Shown: piece by piece, positions 1-13,414 of the stretch | How positions within the stretch are numbered: the stretch's first letter is position 1 | Layout of the letters: each line of letters opens with the position of its first letter | Notes under the pieces: generated by a model | Databases searched by the model: none | Told to the model about the DNA's origin: nothing | Seen by the model: the letters and a program-made list of their open reading frames with translations, nothing else | Position numbers and translations under genes: made by a program | Source: Crotalaria pallida | Lineage: Eukaryota > Streptophyta > Magnoliopsida > Fabales > Fabaceae | Assembly: GCA_037953625.1 (NCBI GenBank) | Contig: CM075651.1 | Coordinates: 67,814,501-67,878,500 of the forward strand | Reading direction: 5' to 3' | DNA: 64,000 bases

Positions 1-2939
1 TTAGACTTAATCATTTACCCAAATCACACATGATTATTATTTTCTAATCACAAATAAAATTTAAAACTAAAAATCATTGATTCAATATTACAAAATTTCC
101 TTTTTACAAAATCAAATCAATTCATTCATTTTTATTTTCAAAACCACAAGATACAGAAATCACACATCACATTCACATAGTATTATGCATCCAGAGACAT
201 AGTCATTTTCATGAAAACAAATGTTCAACCATATTAAACATGTGTGGACCGAATTATACAAATAAAATTTGCAAGGATTAAACACACAAATACAAACATA
301 CAATCATGAAATCATTTTCCTTTATTTTATGCTAAAACCGTGGGCACCACAAGGAAAATTAACAATTTTAGTTTCATTTTCTTACCAAAATCAACACAAC
401 AATCATAATTCCTTTTAAATTTAATTACTTTCATGCATGTATCTTTTTAGGTCTTTAAATTCAAATAAAGTCATCATATATGCAACCTAAATGAGGAACA
501 AGCCTAGTTTCCTACTCCTCCTAGTTGGCCGAAAGTCTACATGTACAGAAGCAAGATTTTCATTCATTTTTCTTCGACACAAAAGTCATGCATTCACACC
601 TAAACATGTAGGTTTTTTAAGAAAACTTTTTCAAACACTATTTATAAGATGCAAGTTCATCATTTTCTCGAACAAAAATAAAGATCTTATTTAATTTTTC
701 ATGAAAATAACTTGCATGTGTTAGAAATTGTTAGATCTAGTCTTAGAACAAACATGCATCAACTTTTTCCAAAATAAAAACATGAGTTTCATTTTTAATT
801 AAGTATGGCCGAATGGCCTCTATAAAATATAACATATACTTGATCAACTTAGGATTATACTTTGAAAAATTATTTTATTTCTTCAATTTTTTTTCCTCAA
901 AAACCGAATAATACATAAAAGAAAAACACAACCTTTACTTTGAAAAATAGCATGCACTCACTCGAATCAAATAAAAACATCATTTGGCTAACATGCAAGA
1001 CTATAACTTTAAACTTTTTACCCATTTAAGTTTAGATCATGAAATTATTCATCAAATAAACATGGAAGCACATCATGGATCTAGGTCTAACAAAAGATTT
1101 ATCATGCAAGCCAAAGAATATCACTTTATTATTGATCAAACTTAGATTATAAATTTGCTTGTCAAATATTCACAAACACATGCTTAGAACAAGATCTAAA
1201 AACCAAATTCCACTTTATTAATAAATAAACTTAAATCATGGATTTATTTATCAAATCATCACATAAACACAAATAGTCCACGGTTTAGAGAAGGAAAAAT
1301 AGACATGCAAGAGAGTTTATTTTAGCTTTCACAAAAACTTTAGTTTTCTTTAGATCTTTAAATATTTAGTTAAGAAAATATTAGATCCATCAAAAGACTT
1401 TAAACCGAAACATAAAGCATCAAGATCACATATTACAAATTATTTAAAGTCCTTAAAAGTTCTTGATCAAGCAAGATCAACATATAATAACAACATGCAA
1501 GAAGAAAATAGAAGTAGATCTATGAACTAGAAAAAAGAAAACTAAACTATTACAATCCTTCATCTTGATCTTTGGTTCCTACCATAACAAGGTTGGTTCT
1601 TCTAGCTCTCCTAGTGTTTTGATCTTCAAGGATAGGACTTGGTTAGGCTTGGATTCTCTTCTTTTCCTTCCTAAAACTCACGGCCACCTTCTCTTTTCTT
1701 TCTCTAGTTTCTTTTTCTTTCTAAGAGTTTGGATGAGTCTCTTAGAGGTTGTGTTTAGTGTTTGGAGTGAAAGTGTATAAGGAAGAAGTGAAAGAATGAA
1801 ATGGAATGAAAAGGGACGAAGGAAATGAAGGGAATGGAAGAATGAATGGAACTAATGGAATGAAGGGAAAGAAAATAAGCTAAGAGCAAAATATCATTTC
1901 CCTTCCTTGGCCTTTGGTTTGGTTCGACCATCATGCAACAAAGAGGGAGTATTCTTGGCATTCTAAAACACCTACTTGGTCCCCAAGTTTTGACTTTCAT
2001 TTTCTTTTCTTTTTTATTTTATTTCCTTAAACTAGCTTAGTCACACACACACAAGTGTCACACCTACACACATACACCTACCATGCATACACTTGTCACT
2101 CCCACACACATGACACACACATATTTCACATGCACACCCACACAAAATAGGGGCACACATTGCACACACACACATGTCCTTCAATTTTTATTTCTTAATC
2201 ATGTTTTAATTACTAATTCATATGATAATGTAACCATTACTTAAGAAATCACACTTAAACAACCATTTACACACAATTATACATACACACAAGGCAAGTA
2301 ACTCAAATCAACACATTCACACATAGGCACACACTTATCACTTAATCAAGCACACATATTAATAACTTTTGTCTTTAAATAATAAACTGTACTTATTGGT
2401 TGCACTTATAGCCCCTATTTCATTTTCTAAAATCACAATTTAATATATTAAAGAAAATCCCAAAATGAAAAATTCATTAAAGATCAAAAACTATTTTTCA
2501 TGATTATTTCCTTGAAAATTCGTCCTTTACAGCTCTGAAAAATAATTTTCGCCAACCAATCCAGAAAATTATTAAAGATACATTTTTGAAAACTACATTT
2601 CGATACGATCGTTTTGATATAAAGTTCGTAAAAATCCGAGTTACGGTTTAAAAGTTACGAATTTTTAAAGTTAACAGACCCAAAAACTTCACTTTAAATA
2701 AAAATCACTCTTTAATAAAATCACAACTTATTTCTTAAAAATCAAATCATTCAAAACTCAACAAAATTATTCACTTCACATCTATAAAAACATTTTGTTT
2801 ATAAAAATCCTTGAAAAATCATCATTTCATTTCTTTCTCACATAAAATATTTTTCTGAAAATCTCTTTTATCGCAAAACTTCAGGGTTTATTTTGACGAA
2901 ATCGTTTACGCACGTACGGGAAAAATGCGGGGTGTTACA
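1..2939 (-). repeat. B-type LTR block inside the A 3' LTR
   Basis: The minus strand starts TGTAACACCCCG at 2939, immediately after a polypurine tract (AAGTTGGGGAGAA), which marks an LTR start. The block continues past the window start, so its 3' end is not seen. Bases 488-2939 recur at 14577-17028, where the block is cut short and fused to A-type LTR. A CA-rich tract (about 2040-2180) contains many CACACA runs. No gene is visible. Confidence 0.65.
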
Positions 2940-3874
2940 TTCTCCCCAACTTGAAGATTTCTCGTCCTCGATAAATATCGTGTAGAGTCTGTCTAGTCGG
3001 TGGACGCGTAACTTCTTGATGAATTTCCTTTCCTTTATAACTGTCGCAATCGTCGCATCTTCGAACATGTACCATCTATTTATCGTTCTTTCAAATGAAT
3101 CGGATGGATTACTTGCAAAAGTAATCTCTTGGGGTACTTTCAATAACAACGGGGTAAGATAATAACAACATGGTTTCATTGGCTACAAAGGAAGGAAGGA
3201 TTTTAGGGCATCAAAATAGGAATCAGAAACAACATGGTTACGGTCGTTTGGGGTCAAGACGCTACTACACTTCAAGATTACATGCTTCTCATCAATTCAA
3301 GCCTAAATAAATCACTCCTCAAAACTCACATTTCTGACTACTCCCCAACTTGAATGACTCATATTTCTCTATTTCACACTCATGATTACAAACTTAACGT
3401 CTAAATAATCCTATCCCTCACCACCTTTATTTACTTCTTACAAAATTCCCATCACTTAACTCCAATCTATCCTCTTATTGCCTTACTTTTCACCAATAAT
3501 GATCCTTATCAGACTCCTATAGTTACCATTAAATTTTCCCTTACTCTAATCCAACACTAATCCTCAAGAAATGTGCATTGTCTCACTCCTTATCTTAAAC
3601 ACCTGATCATATAACTTAGACAATTCTAAACCTTTTCCCCATTTTCCACAATTTTTCCTCACATTCTAAACCATTATTTGAACAACTTGACATCAAAACT
3701 CTTAATCATAATCACCCTTCACCACTTACCTAAGACTCAAAGATACTCCTATTTTCTTCAAGACTCATACATGCTTACTTCTTACTAACTAAACCTCATT
3801 TTTCCTTATCCTTTCCAACCTTCTCCTAACAACACCTCACAATTCACTTCCCAACATATCTTATAATTTTCTTA
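2940..3874 (-). other. Remnant internal region of element B with polypurine tract
   Basis: The plus-strand sequence at 2940-2952 is the complement of AAGTTGGGGAGAA. It is followed by a stretch very like the end of A's pol (tctcgtcctcga). That makes it the 3' end of a gypsy internal region. The rest is non-coding and strongly C/T/A-biased on the plus strand. A 103-codon minus-strand reading frame (2868-3179) crosses the boundary and is not a recognised protein. The same block lies at 17029-17963. Confidence 0.55.
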
Positions 3875-6800
3875 TAATTTTCTATGTCTTTTCTACTCAT
3901 ATCTTATATCGCGGGATGATGCATTATGCTCATGCAATGACAATATGACACAATATATCTCAACATAAATAAATATATCAATCAATCAATACCATGTAAT
4001 GGTATAGGTCTGAGTCTTCGTATACCTCGATACAGACAATCACACAATTTATCGGGTATACTACTAGCTACGTTAGACCTTTACTCCGACTTTGAGAGAG
4101 TACAGAGTGTCCTAGCATACTCACTAGACACCAAAGCGTCTTAGGATAACTTCTCTCTCACCTGGATTCGCGGTTACCGAATCTACAAGTTCCGAGCGAT
4201 CTGCTCCCTTCGTAGTCTTCCCGGCTCCAACTTCTTTCAAGTCCCAGAAGGTAAATATATGAGTGTTAAACTTTATTTAATTATCATCCTTAAAATTATT
4301 ATCAAGACAACTTAAGAAAAATTCAAACATTGTCTTCATTTAAAACCAAAACATCAATTCTCTTTGACTCAAACTTGTCCCAAGTCAACACTAACTTTTA
4401 CACTTTAAAATCATGAGAAAACAATCAATTAAATTCATTTAAAACAAAAGTTTCTTTGCTTGTCCCCTTTGGACAGCAATGAGTTCAAATCCAAAACACC
4501 GAAAAATCGCACTTTTCAAATCAACTTTGACCTAGATCAAATATCCTCAAAAACTCAACTTTAAAACACTTTGAAAATACTTTTAAATAGGAAATATGAC
4601 TTAGAAAATTCTGGACAGCATCATGTCATAAGTTTTAAATTCATTTTCCATTGTTTAAAACCAAATTCAAAAGCACAAACAACCAAGAATCATGAAAACA
4701 ATCAAATAGACACTTTGATCGATAATTCATCATGTTCAAACACTTAAAACCAATTGTGGACAGCATAGTATTCAAATAGAATAAATCAAACAATCATTCA
4801 TTTATTTCAAACATCACATAATCACAATTCATCAAGTTAAGTCAAACATAGCATACTCGCATACTCATCCACATATGTGACTCAATCAAATAAGGAAAAT
4901 CAAACTCTTAAGTACACATGAACGGAATCATGCATCATATATACACTTAGTCACATTTTCATTGATCTTTCACTTAATTAATTCCATCTTAGCATAACTT
5001 CATCTTATTAAACTTAAACATGTCAAAACCGTATGCACCATTAGCTTTTCAAAAATTATTTTCTCAAGGAATAACTTCACAAATCAACACATAATTTCAT
5101 GACATGAACATATATACTCATTCAAGTAAATTCTACTCAAGAGTTAAGGTCTAAACCGTGACCTTAACTAGGTTTTCTCAAAAACACTTTCAAAGATTCA
5201 AGACATCTAAAACAACTCCAAATCCAACAACAATTTCTCATAACTCATCAAGCAAGTAAAAACACAATCCTAGCATATTTTCTTATACAAAACCGTGAGC
5301 ATACACAAGCTTCTAGACAATTTTCGTTTCACTTAAAACATATAGATTCAACTCAAAGTTCATGTAAATCATATACATATAACCAAAATCCAACATCAAA
5401 ACCTCTAACCTAAAGATCAAGTACGAACCGTGGCTAATCATAGTAAATCACACAATTTATACTCACTCAAACATCACTAAATTGCAAGATCACAACATGC
5501 AAGAGACCAAACAAAAGAAAATCAAGCTTACATGCACAACAACAAAGAACCGTGGCTAACATAAAAGAAATCATCAAGTACGTCATAGATTAAATATAGA
5601 TCGTAACATGCATGAAGTCACAAACACTAGATCCTTGAAAAACTTTTCATGAAAACATAAAATCAAGTTCTCTTCCAAAACACTTTTAAGAAATCGAAGA
5701 GGAAAACATTTCCTTAACAAAACTTCAAGATCAAGTTTAAAAATCAACATGCATGGTAGTAAAACCTTTAGATCTAACACAAAAGCAAATATGCATCAAC
5801 AAAATCAAAGTCTTTAGAAGGAAAGCATGAAAATGAAAAAGAATCAAAGAAAAGGGTTTAAAACTTTTAGATCATGAAACAAATTTCTTACTTAATCAAA
5901 AACTTTCAAAAATCAAGTCCAATTCCTTGGTTTCTCTCCTCTCTCCTCACGGTTCACCACTCCTCTTCCTAGTCCATGGTCTTTCTCCTTCTCTTTTCAC
6001 TATCTTAGCTTGATCTTGCTTAAGTCATGAAGAGTCTAAAGTGTTGGTTCTTCTTCTTTCTTTATTCGGCCATTCTTTCTCTTTTTCACTAAGAGCTTGA
6101 TTTTCTCTTAGTGTTGTGTTTAGTTTGGGAAAAGAAATGGAAGAAAGTGTGTGTGTTGATGAAAGAATGGAGGAGAATTCACTCACTCCCTCACGGTTTT
6201 AGGGTTGGAATGGATGGAAGGAATGAAGAACCGAATGGGGGTGAGTGAGTGTTGATGTTTGGCTTGGAATGAGGGGTGAAGAAGAGAAGAAATGGAAATG
6301 AACTCACTCTTGGTCTCACACGGTTTTGGCCTTCTTCTTTTATGTTTCTCTACTTTTCTTATTTGCCATCAAGGGCTTGCATGGGTGGCTTCCTTGCAAA
6401 TGCTTGGGGACTAGGTCACAAAACTTGGAGGCCAAGTCTTGCCTTAAGGTCCCTCACGGCTCCTTCCTTGTTCCTTCCTCTTTCTTCACTTTTTCTTCTC
6501 TTATGTCATGCTTGGTCATGGGGATGATGTCATGGTTTGACTATAAGGCATGCCACTTGGTAACCATGCAAATGAGCTTGGTGGCTAAGCTATTCACCTA
6601 GCATTCGGCCATGGAAGGTTTAGGATAGGTTAGATTAGCTAATTAGGTTTAAGGCACTAATTAGAGTTCTAATCGTGATTAGGGTTGAATTAGGTTAACT
6701 AATCTAGGTTTAGTCCACTAATCCTTAGTGATTAGGGCTTAATCAAGGATTAAGGTACTAATCAAAAACTTAATCATAGGTTTAAGGAAAACTAATTCCA

Positions 6801-7176
6801 GATTAGCTCACTAACCAAAAAGGGTTTAGGGTTTAAGAGTGTAATTAAGTTCTTAATCAAGGATTAAGAGCTCGATTAGGGTTGAATCAACGATTAGGGC
6901 ATCAATTAGGGTTTCCAGAGGTGATTGGACTTTGATTCTTTGAAACTTAGAGAAAATAATCCTCCATGAAATCATATGAATCAATAAAACAAAAATCTTA
7001 ATTAAAACCTTAAACAATCAAGCACACAAAGTCACACACACAAGTAAATCAAATTTCAAAACATAAGAATCCTTTATGACATCAAAACTATTTTAATGAA
7101 TTTTTTTAAATCCATTAGGTTAAATTAATTTATTAATTAGGGACTTGTAGAAGTGAGTCAAAAGGCAGATGTTACA

Positions 7177-7189
7177 TCCTCCCCAACTT
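7177..7189 (-). other. Polypurine tract of element A
   Basis: The minus strand reads AAGTTGGGGAGGA immediately before the LTR start TGTAACATC. This is the usual plus-strand primer position for a gypsy element. Confidence 0.8.
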
Positions 7190-7212
7190 AGAAATTTCTC
7201 GTCCTCGAGAAA

Positions 7213-7590
7213 TCACGTACCTGTATCACACAAATGAGGGTACGAATCCCTCATGCTACTTTCACGCTCCCACGTAGCGTTCTCACCATTCACCGAATTC
7301 CAAACAACCTTAACTAAAGGAATATCCTTTCCTCGGAGAGTCTTTACACTTCGACCGTCTATCCTTAAGGGTAAAGTCTCGTACGTAAGATTTTCCTTGA
7401 GTTGAATAGAGTCAGGTTCGATGATGTGAGAAGAATCACCAATGTATTTTCTAAGTTGTGACACATGAAAGACATTGTGTAGGTTAAAAAACATTGGGGG
7501 TAAGGCAATTTCATAAGCTACTGGTCCTACACGTTTCAGGATTTGGTAAGGTCCTATGAATTTTGGGGTAAGTTTTCGGGTTTTAAGCAC
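7213..7590 (-). pseudogene. Element A pol, C-terminal integrase/chromodomain-like tail
   Basis: This 125-codon segment carries the C-terminal part of a chromovirus-type integrase: a PKFIGPYQILKR stretch, then NLHNVFHVSQLRKY, then a tail with RGKDIPLVKVVW and ATWERESSMRDSYP. The tail resembles the chromodomain region of Tekay/Del-type elements (family knowledge). It is in a different frame from the upstream integrase ORF, so a frameshift lies near 7592. It ends about 25 bases before the polypurine tract, as expected for the end of pol. Confidence 0.75.
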
Positions 7591-7682
7591 TCTGCAATCC
7601 CAGTAGTGGGCACTACTCTCATGAATACATGATCGCCTTCATTAAACTCGATAGGAGTCCTTCTCTGATCATAGTAACTCTT

Positions 7683-9152
7683 CTACCGGCTTTGCGCACT
7701 TCTCATCTTCTCCCGAATCATCTTAATCTTTTCTGTTGTTTGCTGAACCATTTCCGGACCCAAAATAAGATTCTCTCCAGTTTCAAACCAACATAATGGC
7801 GTTCTGCATTTCCTTCTATACAAAGCTTCATAAGGAGCCATCCCTATGCTCGAGTGGTAGCTATTGTTGTACGTGAATTCAATCAGTGGCAATAGGGCAT
7901 CCCATTCTCCTGCTTGTTCCAAAACACAAGCTCTAAGAAGATCCTCTAGTGATTGAATGGTCCTTTCCGACTGTCTGTCCGTCTGAGGATGATAAGCTGA
8001 ACTCAACTGAAGTCTTGTTCCGAGTGCAGCATGTAGACTATTCCAAAACTTTGAAACAAATCTCGGGTCTCTGTCTGATATGATGCTTGTCGGCACTCCA
8101 TGGAGTCTCACTATCTCATTAACATATATGGTTGCCAGCTTCTCCAACGGATACTTCACATTGATAGGTAAGAAATGAGCGCTTTTGGTTAATCGATCGA
8201 CAATTACCCAAATAGCATCAAATCCTCTTCGGGTCTTTGGCAAAGCAATTACAAAATCCATGGAAATACTGTCCCATTTCCAACTTGGAAATTCCAATGG
8301 CTGTAACACTCCATCGGGTTTCTTGTGCTCAATCTTAGCCTTCTGACACACCAGACACTTCGAGACATACTCCGCTACTTCTCTTTTCATACCAGACCAC
8401 CAAAACACCTTCTTAAAGTCTTGGTACATCTTAGTTGCTCCGGGATGGATACTCAGCTTACTCTTGTGAGCCTCCTCCAAAATCATTCCCCTTATTTCCT
8501 TGTCTCGTGGCACACAAATCCGATCTTTACGCTTCAGCACTCCGTCAGCTCCTACTTGGAATTCAGTCTCTTTCCCTTCCACAACCAACTGCTTCTTTGC
8601 TTGAAACTCTGGGTCGCTCGATTGACCTTCCTTGACTTGTTCCATAAACTCATTCGATACGACCAACATTCCCAAAATCATACTTCTCGGATTCATCCTG
8701 ACTTCTAGGTTCATGTCTCTGAATCGCTCGATCAACTCCATCTCTTTCACCATCAGTGCGGACACATGAAGAGATTTCCTACTCAGAGCATCTGCTACTA
8801 CGTTCGCTTTCCCCGGGTGATGCTGTAGCTCGAAGTCGTAATCTTTCAGAAACTCCATCCATCGCCTTTGTCTCATGTTCAACTCCTTCTGATCAAAGAG
8901 ATACTTAAGACTCTTATGATCGCTGAATACCTCGATCCTTGCTCCATAGAGGTAATGTCGCCATATCTTCAGAGCAAAAACTACCGCAGCTAACTCCAAG
9001 TCGTGAGTTGGGTAATTCTGCTCGTGGACCTTCAGTTGTCTAGAGGCGTAAGCCACAACTTTTCGCTCTTGCATCAGGACGCAACCTAAACCTTGCTTCG
9101 ACGCGTCACAATAAACATTAAAACTTTTCTTCGGATCAGACAACACAAGCAC
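7683..9152 (-). pseudogene. Element A pol, RNase H and integrase
   Basis: The 489-codon ORF starts in RNase H (SFNVYCDASKQGLG near residue 10, then the D-H-K region at SDHKSLKYLF). It continues into integrase: a zinc-binding HHCC-like region with CLVCQKAK, and catalytic-core motifs WDSISMDFV, ISDRDPRF and the HPQTD...ERTIQSLED helix. The usual glycine after HPQTD is replaced by arginine. It is in frame with 9198-9479 across a TGA, and ends at a TAG at 7683 inside the integrase C-terminus. It works on element cDNA in the cell; this copy is dead. Confidence 0.9.
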
Positions 9153-9197
9153 TGGGGCTGTAGTTAGCCTCCTCTTTAACTCCTGAAAACTCTCTTC

Positions 9198-9479
9198 TCA
9201 CTTCGTTGTCCACACGAAAGGTTGTCCTTTCCTAGTTAACTTCGTCATTGGCAAGGATAACCTTGAAAATCCTTCGATAAAACGCCTATAATATCCTGCC
9301 AAACTGAGAAAACTTCGAATTTCCGTCACCGTCGTTGGCACTTTCCAGTCCAAAACCGCCTTTACTTTGGCTGGGTCTACCGCTATTCCTTCCTTCGAGA
9401 TCACATGACCCAAGAAATTTACTTTTTCCAACCAAAATTCACACTTCGAGAGCTTCACATACAACTGCTTCTCCTTCAA
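9198..9479 (-). pseudogene. Element A pol, reverse transcriptase C-terminal part
   Basis: Residues LYVKLSKCEFWLEKVNFLGH and the following RSFLSLAGYYRRFIEGFS are the standard gypsy RT thumb/connection region. It is in the same frame as the ORFs on both sides and is separated from them by TAG (at 9483) and TGA (at 9198). The TAG replaces a position that is glutamine in related elements, consistent with a C-to-T change. Confidence 0.85.
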
Positions 9480-9482
9480 GAT

Positions 9483-11429
9483 CTACAGGACTATCCTCAA
9501 ATGTTCCCTATGTTCCTCCTTGTTCTTGGAATAAATGAGGATATCGTCTATGAATACTACCACGAACGAATCTAAGTACGTTTGAAAGATTCTGTTCATG
9601 TAATCCATAAACACTGCAGGAGCGTTAGTCACTCCGAAAGGCATGACTAAGTACTCGAAATGTCCATATCGGGTCCTAAATGCAGTCTTTGGAATATCAT
9701 CTTCCTTTACTCGAATCTGGTGATAGCCCGATCGAAGATCGATCTTTGAAAACACCGCAGCTCCCCTCAGCTGATCCATCAGGTCATCTATCCTAGGCAG
9801 AGGATACTTATTCTTGATTGTTACCTTATTCAACTGGCGATAGTCGACACACAACCTCATACTACCGTCCTTCTTCTTCACTAGCAAAACTGGAGCTCCC
9901 CACGGCGACACACTGTGTCTGATGAGTTGCTTTTCCGCCAACTCCTCGATTTGCTTTTTCAGCTCAGCTAGCTCCACTGGTGCCATTCGGTAGGGCGCTC
10001 TAGAGATTGGTCCAGTTCCCGGTATCACATCGATTGAAAACTCGACCTCTCGAACAGGTGGTAATCCAGGAATGTCGTCAAGGAAAACTTCTGGGAAGTC
10101 TCGAACTACAGGCAGTTCGTGAATGTGATTGTCCACATCGACGTCCAAAGAAGTTGAGATCATGTATACATGGGCTCCCTCTTTCAAAGAAGCCATGACT
10201 TGATTGGCAGATACGTGCTTGGGTAAGGATTCGTCAGGGTTTTCAAAAGATAGGGTCTTAGTGAAACAATTCATCTGAACATGGTTAGCGGATAACCAAT
10301 CAATTCCTAAGATAACATCGATTTGGGATAAGGGTAACGTTATCAGGTCAGTGGGAAAAGTCCTATCATCTATCACTATAGGGCACTTAGGGCAAAAAGT
10401 TGAAACTGTGACTGGGTCACTTGTAGGGGTAAACACAAGCAAATCATATGGTAGAGAAGCTACCATTAAGTGCAACCTACTCACAACATCATTCGATATA
10501 AAAGAGTGTGTGGCACCCGAATCATACAACACATTCAAGGAATTCTCGCGTATAAGACATGTACCTTGGATAAGACCGTCATGGTTTGAAGCCTCTACAC
10601 CACTCATCGTGAAGACTCTTCCTTTCTCCTGAGGCTTAGCAGCAGTCGAAACATTCCTTTCTTGTCTTGGCTTGGTGCACTGGTTGGCATAGTGGCCGGT
10701 TCCTTGGCAGTTGAAGCAGACTACCTTAGAACGACATTGACCGAAGTGGTGTCGACGACACTGAGCACAGTACGGAGCTGAAGTTCTAGAGTTCTTATCA
10801 ACATTATTGGGACGATTCCTACTTCCATTGTTGCTCCAAGTGTTGGCGTTCCTATTACCCCGGTTGCCATTGTTGCGATTGTTGTTCCCTCGGAACCACG
10901 ATCCTCTATGTTGATTGTCCCTTCTTCCTCCAGATCGATCGTAGGGTCCTCGCCCAAGCTGGGTTCCTTGCCTCACATTTTGGTAATTAGGGTTGTTCCT
11001 CATTGGTCCATGGGAACTCGAGGGTACGGCACTCTTATTGCCCACACTCTTCGCCTTAAGTCCATCCTCATAGATTCTGCATCTGCTCACTAAGAGCGGG
11101 AAGCTATCGATACCCATGTGTATGAAAGCCATCTTAATCTCAGTCTTAAGTCCATCGAGAAATTTCGCGCACTTCGACTGGTCGTTTCCGGGCTGATTGT
11201 AGTGCGGCACGTACTTCACTAGCTCCTCAAACTTCGCAGCGTACTCGCCGACCGACATATTCCCTTGAGTCAGGTGCATGAATTCTATCTCCTTCTTCAA
11301 CTTCATATCGATAGGGAAGTACTTCTCTAGGAACCTTTGCTTAAAGGAGTCCCAAGTGACAACTTGCTGTTGCACCTCCATAACTTGCCGAGTATTCTCC
11401 CACCAATCATATGCCTCTTTGGTTAACAT
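9483..11429 (-). pseudogene. Element A gag C-terminal part, protease and reverse transcriptase
   Basis: This 648-codon open segment holds, in order: the retrotransposon gag core (WDSFKQRFLEKYFP, then GEYAAKFEELVKY), an Asn/Arg/Gly-rich nucleic-acid-binding stretch, a CX2CX4HX4C zinc knuckle (CFNCQGTGHYANQC, near residue 240), an aspartic protease with DSGATHSF (near 300), and RT with CVDYRQLNK and the catalytic FIDD (near 625). Gag and pol form one continuous frame, as in many plant chromoviruses. It is in frame with the gag start ORF upstream (stop at 11466). Codon 1 here is simply the first Met after that stop. Confidence 0.9.
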
Positions 11430-11465
11430 GTAGACCGCGTAGGTTACCTTCTGAGTATCGGTGCA

Positions 11466-11747
11466 CTACACAGCGGTGAAGATCTTTTCCAACTCCCTAA
11501 TCCACTCATTAGCATTCTCTGAAGCATATCCACCGGCGAATTCCTTAGGGTTCCTCTTACAAAACTCATCAAAACCCCTATACTCCTGAGGTCCTAAGTT
11601 TTGGTTATGGTTGTTCTGCTGAGCCTGCTGGTGCATTGCGTTGAGATTCTCATTCATGCCCAGAACAGCAGCAGTCAGCTCGTTTAGCATGTCCTCGGTG
11701 TTTCGAGCTGCTTCAGAAGCATGCCTACCTCTTCCTCTTCCAGACAT
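11466..11747 (-). pseudogene. Element A gag, N-terminal part
   Basis: The ORF starts MSGRGRGRHASEAARN and runs 93 codons to a TAG at 11466. The same frame then continues into the 648-codon gag-pol segment without a shift. It contains the usual N-terminal gag features: a Gln/Asn-rich stretch, then CKRNPKEFAGGY and NEWIRELEKIF. It starts about 130 bases downstream of the primer-binding site, which is normal spacing. The stop makes this a broken gag. Confidence 0.85.
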
Positions 11748-11880
11748 CGCGAGCTATATTCATTAACGCACTAACGATTTAACATACCTACTAACGCATC
11801 TAACCACACAACCTAAATATATCTAGAGAGCACACAACAGAGAACATGTAAGGCCATGTTCAGGCCGCATGGACAACCAT

Positions 11881-11893
11881 TGCTCTGATACCA
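11881..11893 (-). other. Primer-binding site of element A (initiator-Met tRNA)
   Basis: The minus strand reads TGGTATCAGAGCA, complementary to the 3' end of plant initiator-Met tRNA. It lies 5 bases downstream of the 5' LTR end (TGTTACA, ending at 11899). Confidence 0.85.
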
Positions 11894-13414
11894 CCAAGTG
11901 TAACACCCCGATTTGGAAAACTCGAAATAAACACTCATCAAATACTGATTAATTCTTTTTAGGAAAAATAGGGTGAAATTTTTTTTTTTTGAAAGCAAGG
12001 GTAAAAACTCGACTGTCGAGCTTCCCAAAACAAGGTATTACTTTTTAAAATCCTTTTTCTCAAAAACGTTTGCGGAAATTTCTGAAAGCAGTTTGACATT
12101 TGGAAACTCACTTTCAACAAGTGAGGAAAACGTTTGGACCATTTAGAAAATATGTTCGACTTGCTTAAGAAGAGTTTACCTGTCCGACTGTGACAGTCCT
12201 TCAAGTAAACAGTTTGAAAACAGATCATAAAGGTTCTTACGAAAGTGGCCACCACAGATCATCGGTGCCATTCCTACATAAACGTATGTCTTAACAAAAG
12301 CAATTCCAAAAGAAAAGGGGTACACTTGATGAGCATAACAGCAAGGGTCCATCGGGAACCTAGTTATAACTACTAGCAGAAGCTCTTCCTCGATCCACAA
12401 CGTAAGTCTTCAAAAGCAATCTTTGTCGTCCATCAGTAGCCCTCTCCTCGGCGCATCACGATCAGTAGGTCCTCCCTCCGGGAGTAGCATCACCAGCTCC
12501 ACCGTCTTTTAGAATCGAAGATCCATAGTCACATGTGCACCGGAAGTTGAGAGAGTAAGTTATCCGAATGGAATTACTCCCATCAACTTCTTGGAATTAC
12601 ACTAGCGACGCATACCAGAACATAACAAACAATACAAACAGCACAAACAGATAATTATGCAAAATGCATGAGGATGCAATGCAATCGTCGCATTAACTAA
12701 CTCTTTATCTTTCACTTAAGGGAATCCTTTTATTTAGTTATCTCGCAAGGTTGAATCTCTCAGCAATTCGTTTCTCAAAGTCGAAGTCTCTTGGTTCATA
12801 TATCTCGAGTTCATCGTATCGGAATTCAAGCTTTAGGGTTTCAGGTTCAGGTCTACATCTCCTCGAAATCCATCCACCTAGTCGGAAGCAATCAGAAGTA
12901 CAGGATCTCTACCACACCGGCTCCTGGAGACTACACCAAGATACACTATAAAATTCCCGGGAAAAAAAATGTCATGACAAAGGGTGTCAACCTCCACCGT
13001 GTTCAAGCATCCCTCTTCTGATCCTGATTTAGTCAAGGGGGCGTCAGTACTCTGTCTAGTGATCATGCAGTACTTCAGCTACGACACCAGACTACCTACC
13101 CAACCTCGGATGGTCAGCCCAGGTCACTGTATATTTTCCTCGCCTAGACAGACTCCTCTTAGGCTTCTTGACGAGTCACCGTCATTGCCTTCCCCTATCC
13201 TAATCATCAAGTGATTACCACGCAGGTAAGCACCGTGTCTTCCTCTCCACTACTTCGGGTAAAGGTTTTGAGTCGTAAAGGTTATACTCGATTATCCTAA
13301 TGTCGACCCATCCTAAGTCACCTCCGCCATATAGCACCAACCATATGCGGGTTACTTCTCGTGGGACTCGACTACTATATTTGACGGGCTTCGACCCATC
13401 CTGAGTCATTCTCA

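Larger units (their letters stand above)
1..7176 (-). mobile_element. Element A, 3' LTR (cut by window start), composite
   Basis: This is the 3' LTR of a minus-strand Ty3/gypsy element. Its U3 end is at 7176: on the minus strand it starts TGTAACATC, directly next to a polypurine tract. Bases 488-7176 align almost colinearly with 14577-21265 in the 5' LTR, with roughly 1% mismatch by eye. It is composite: 3875-7176 is the A-type U3 side, 2940-3874 is the tail of another element's internal region with its own polypurine tract, and 1-2939 is a second, B-type LTR that begins TGTAACACCCCGC on the minus strand. The plus strand is strikingly poor in G. No ORF in it looks like a gene. Confidence 0.75.

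Noticed and set aside
2868..3179. 103-codon ORF (and its copy at 16957-17268)
   Set aside because: It crosses a polypurine tract and the LTR border, and matches no protein that I recognise.
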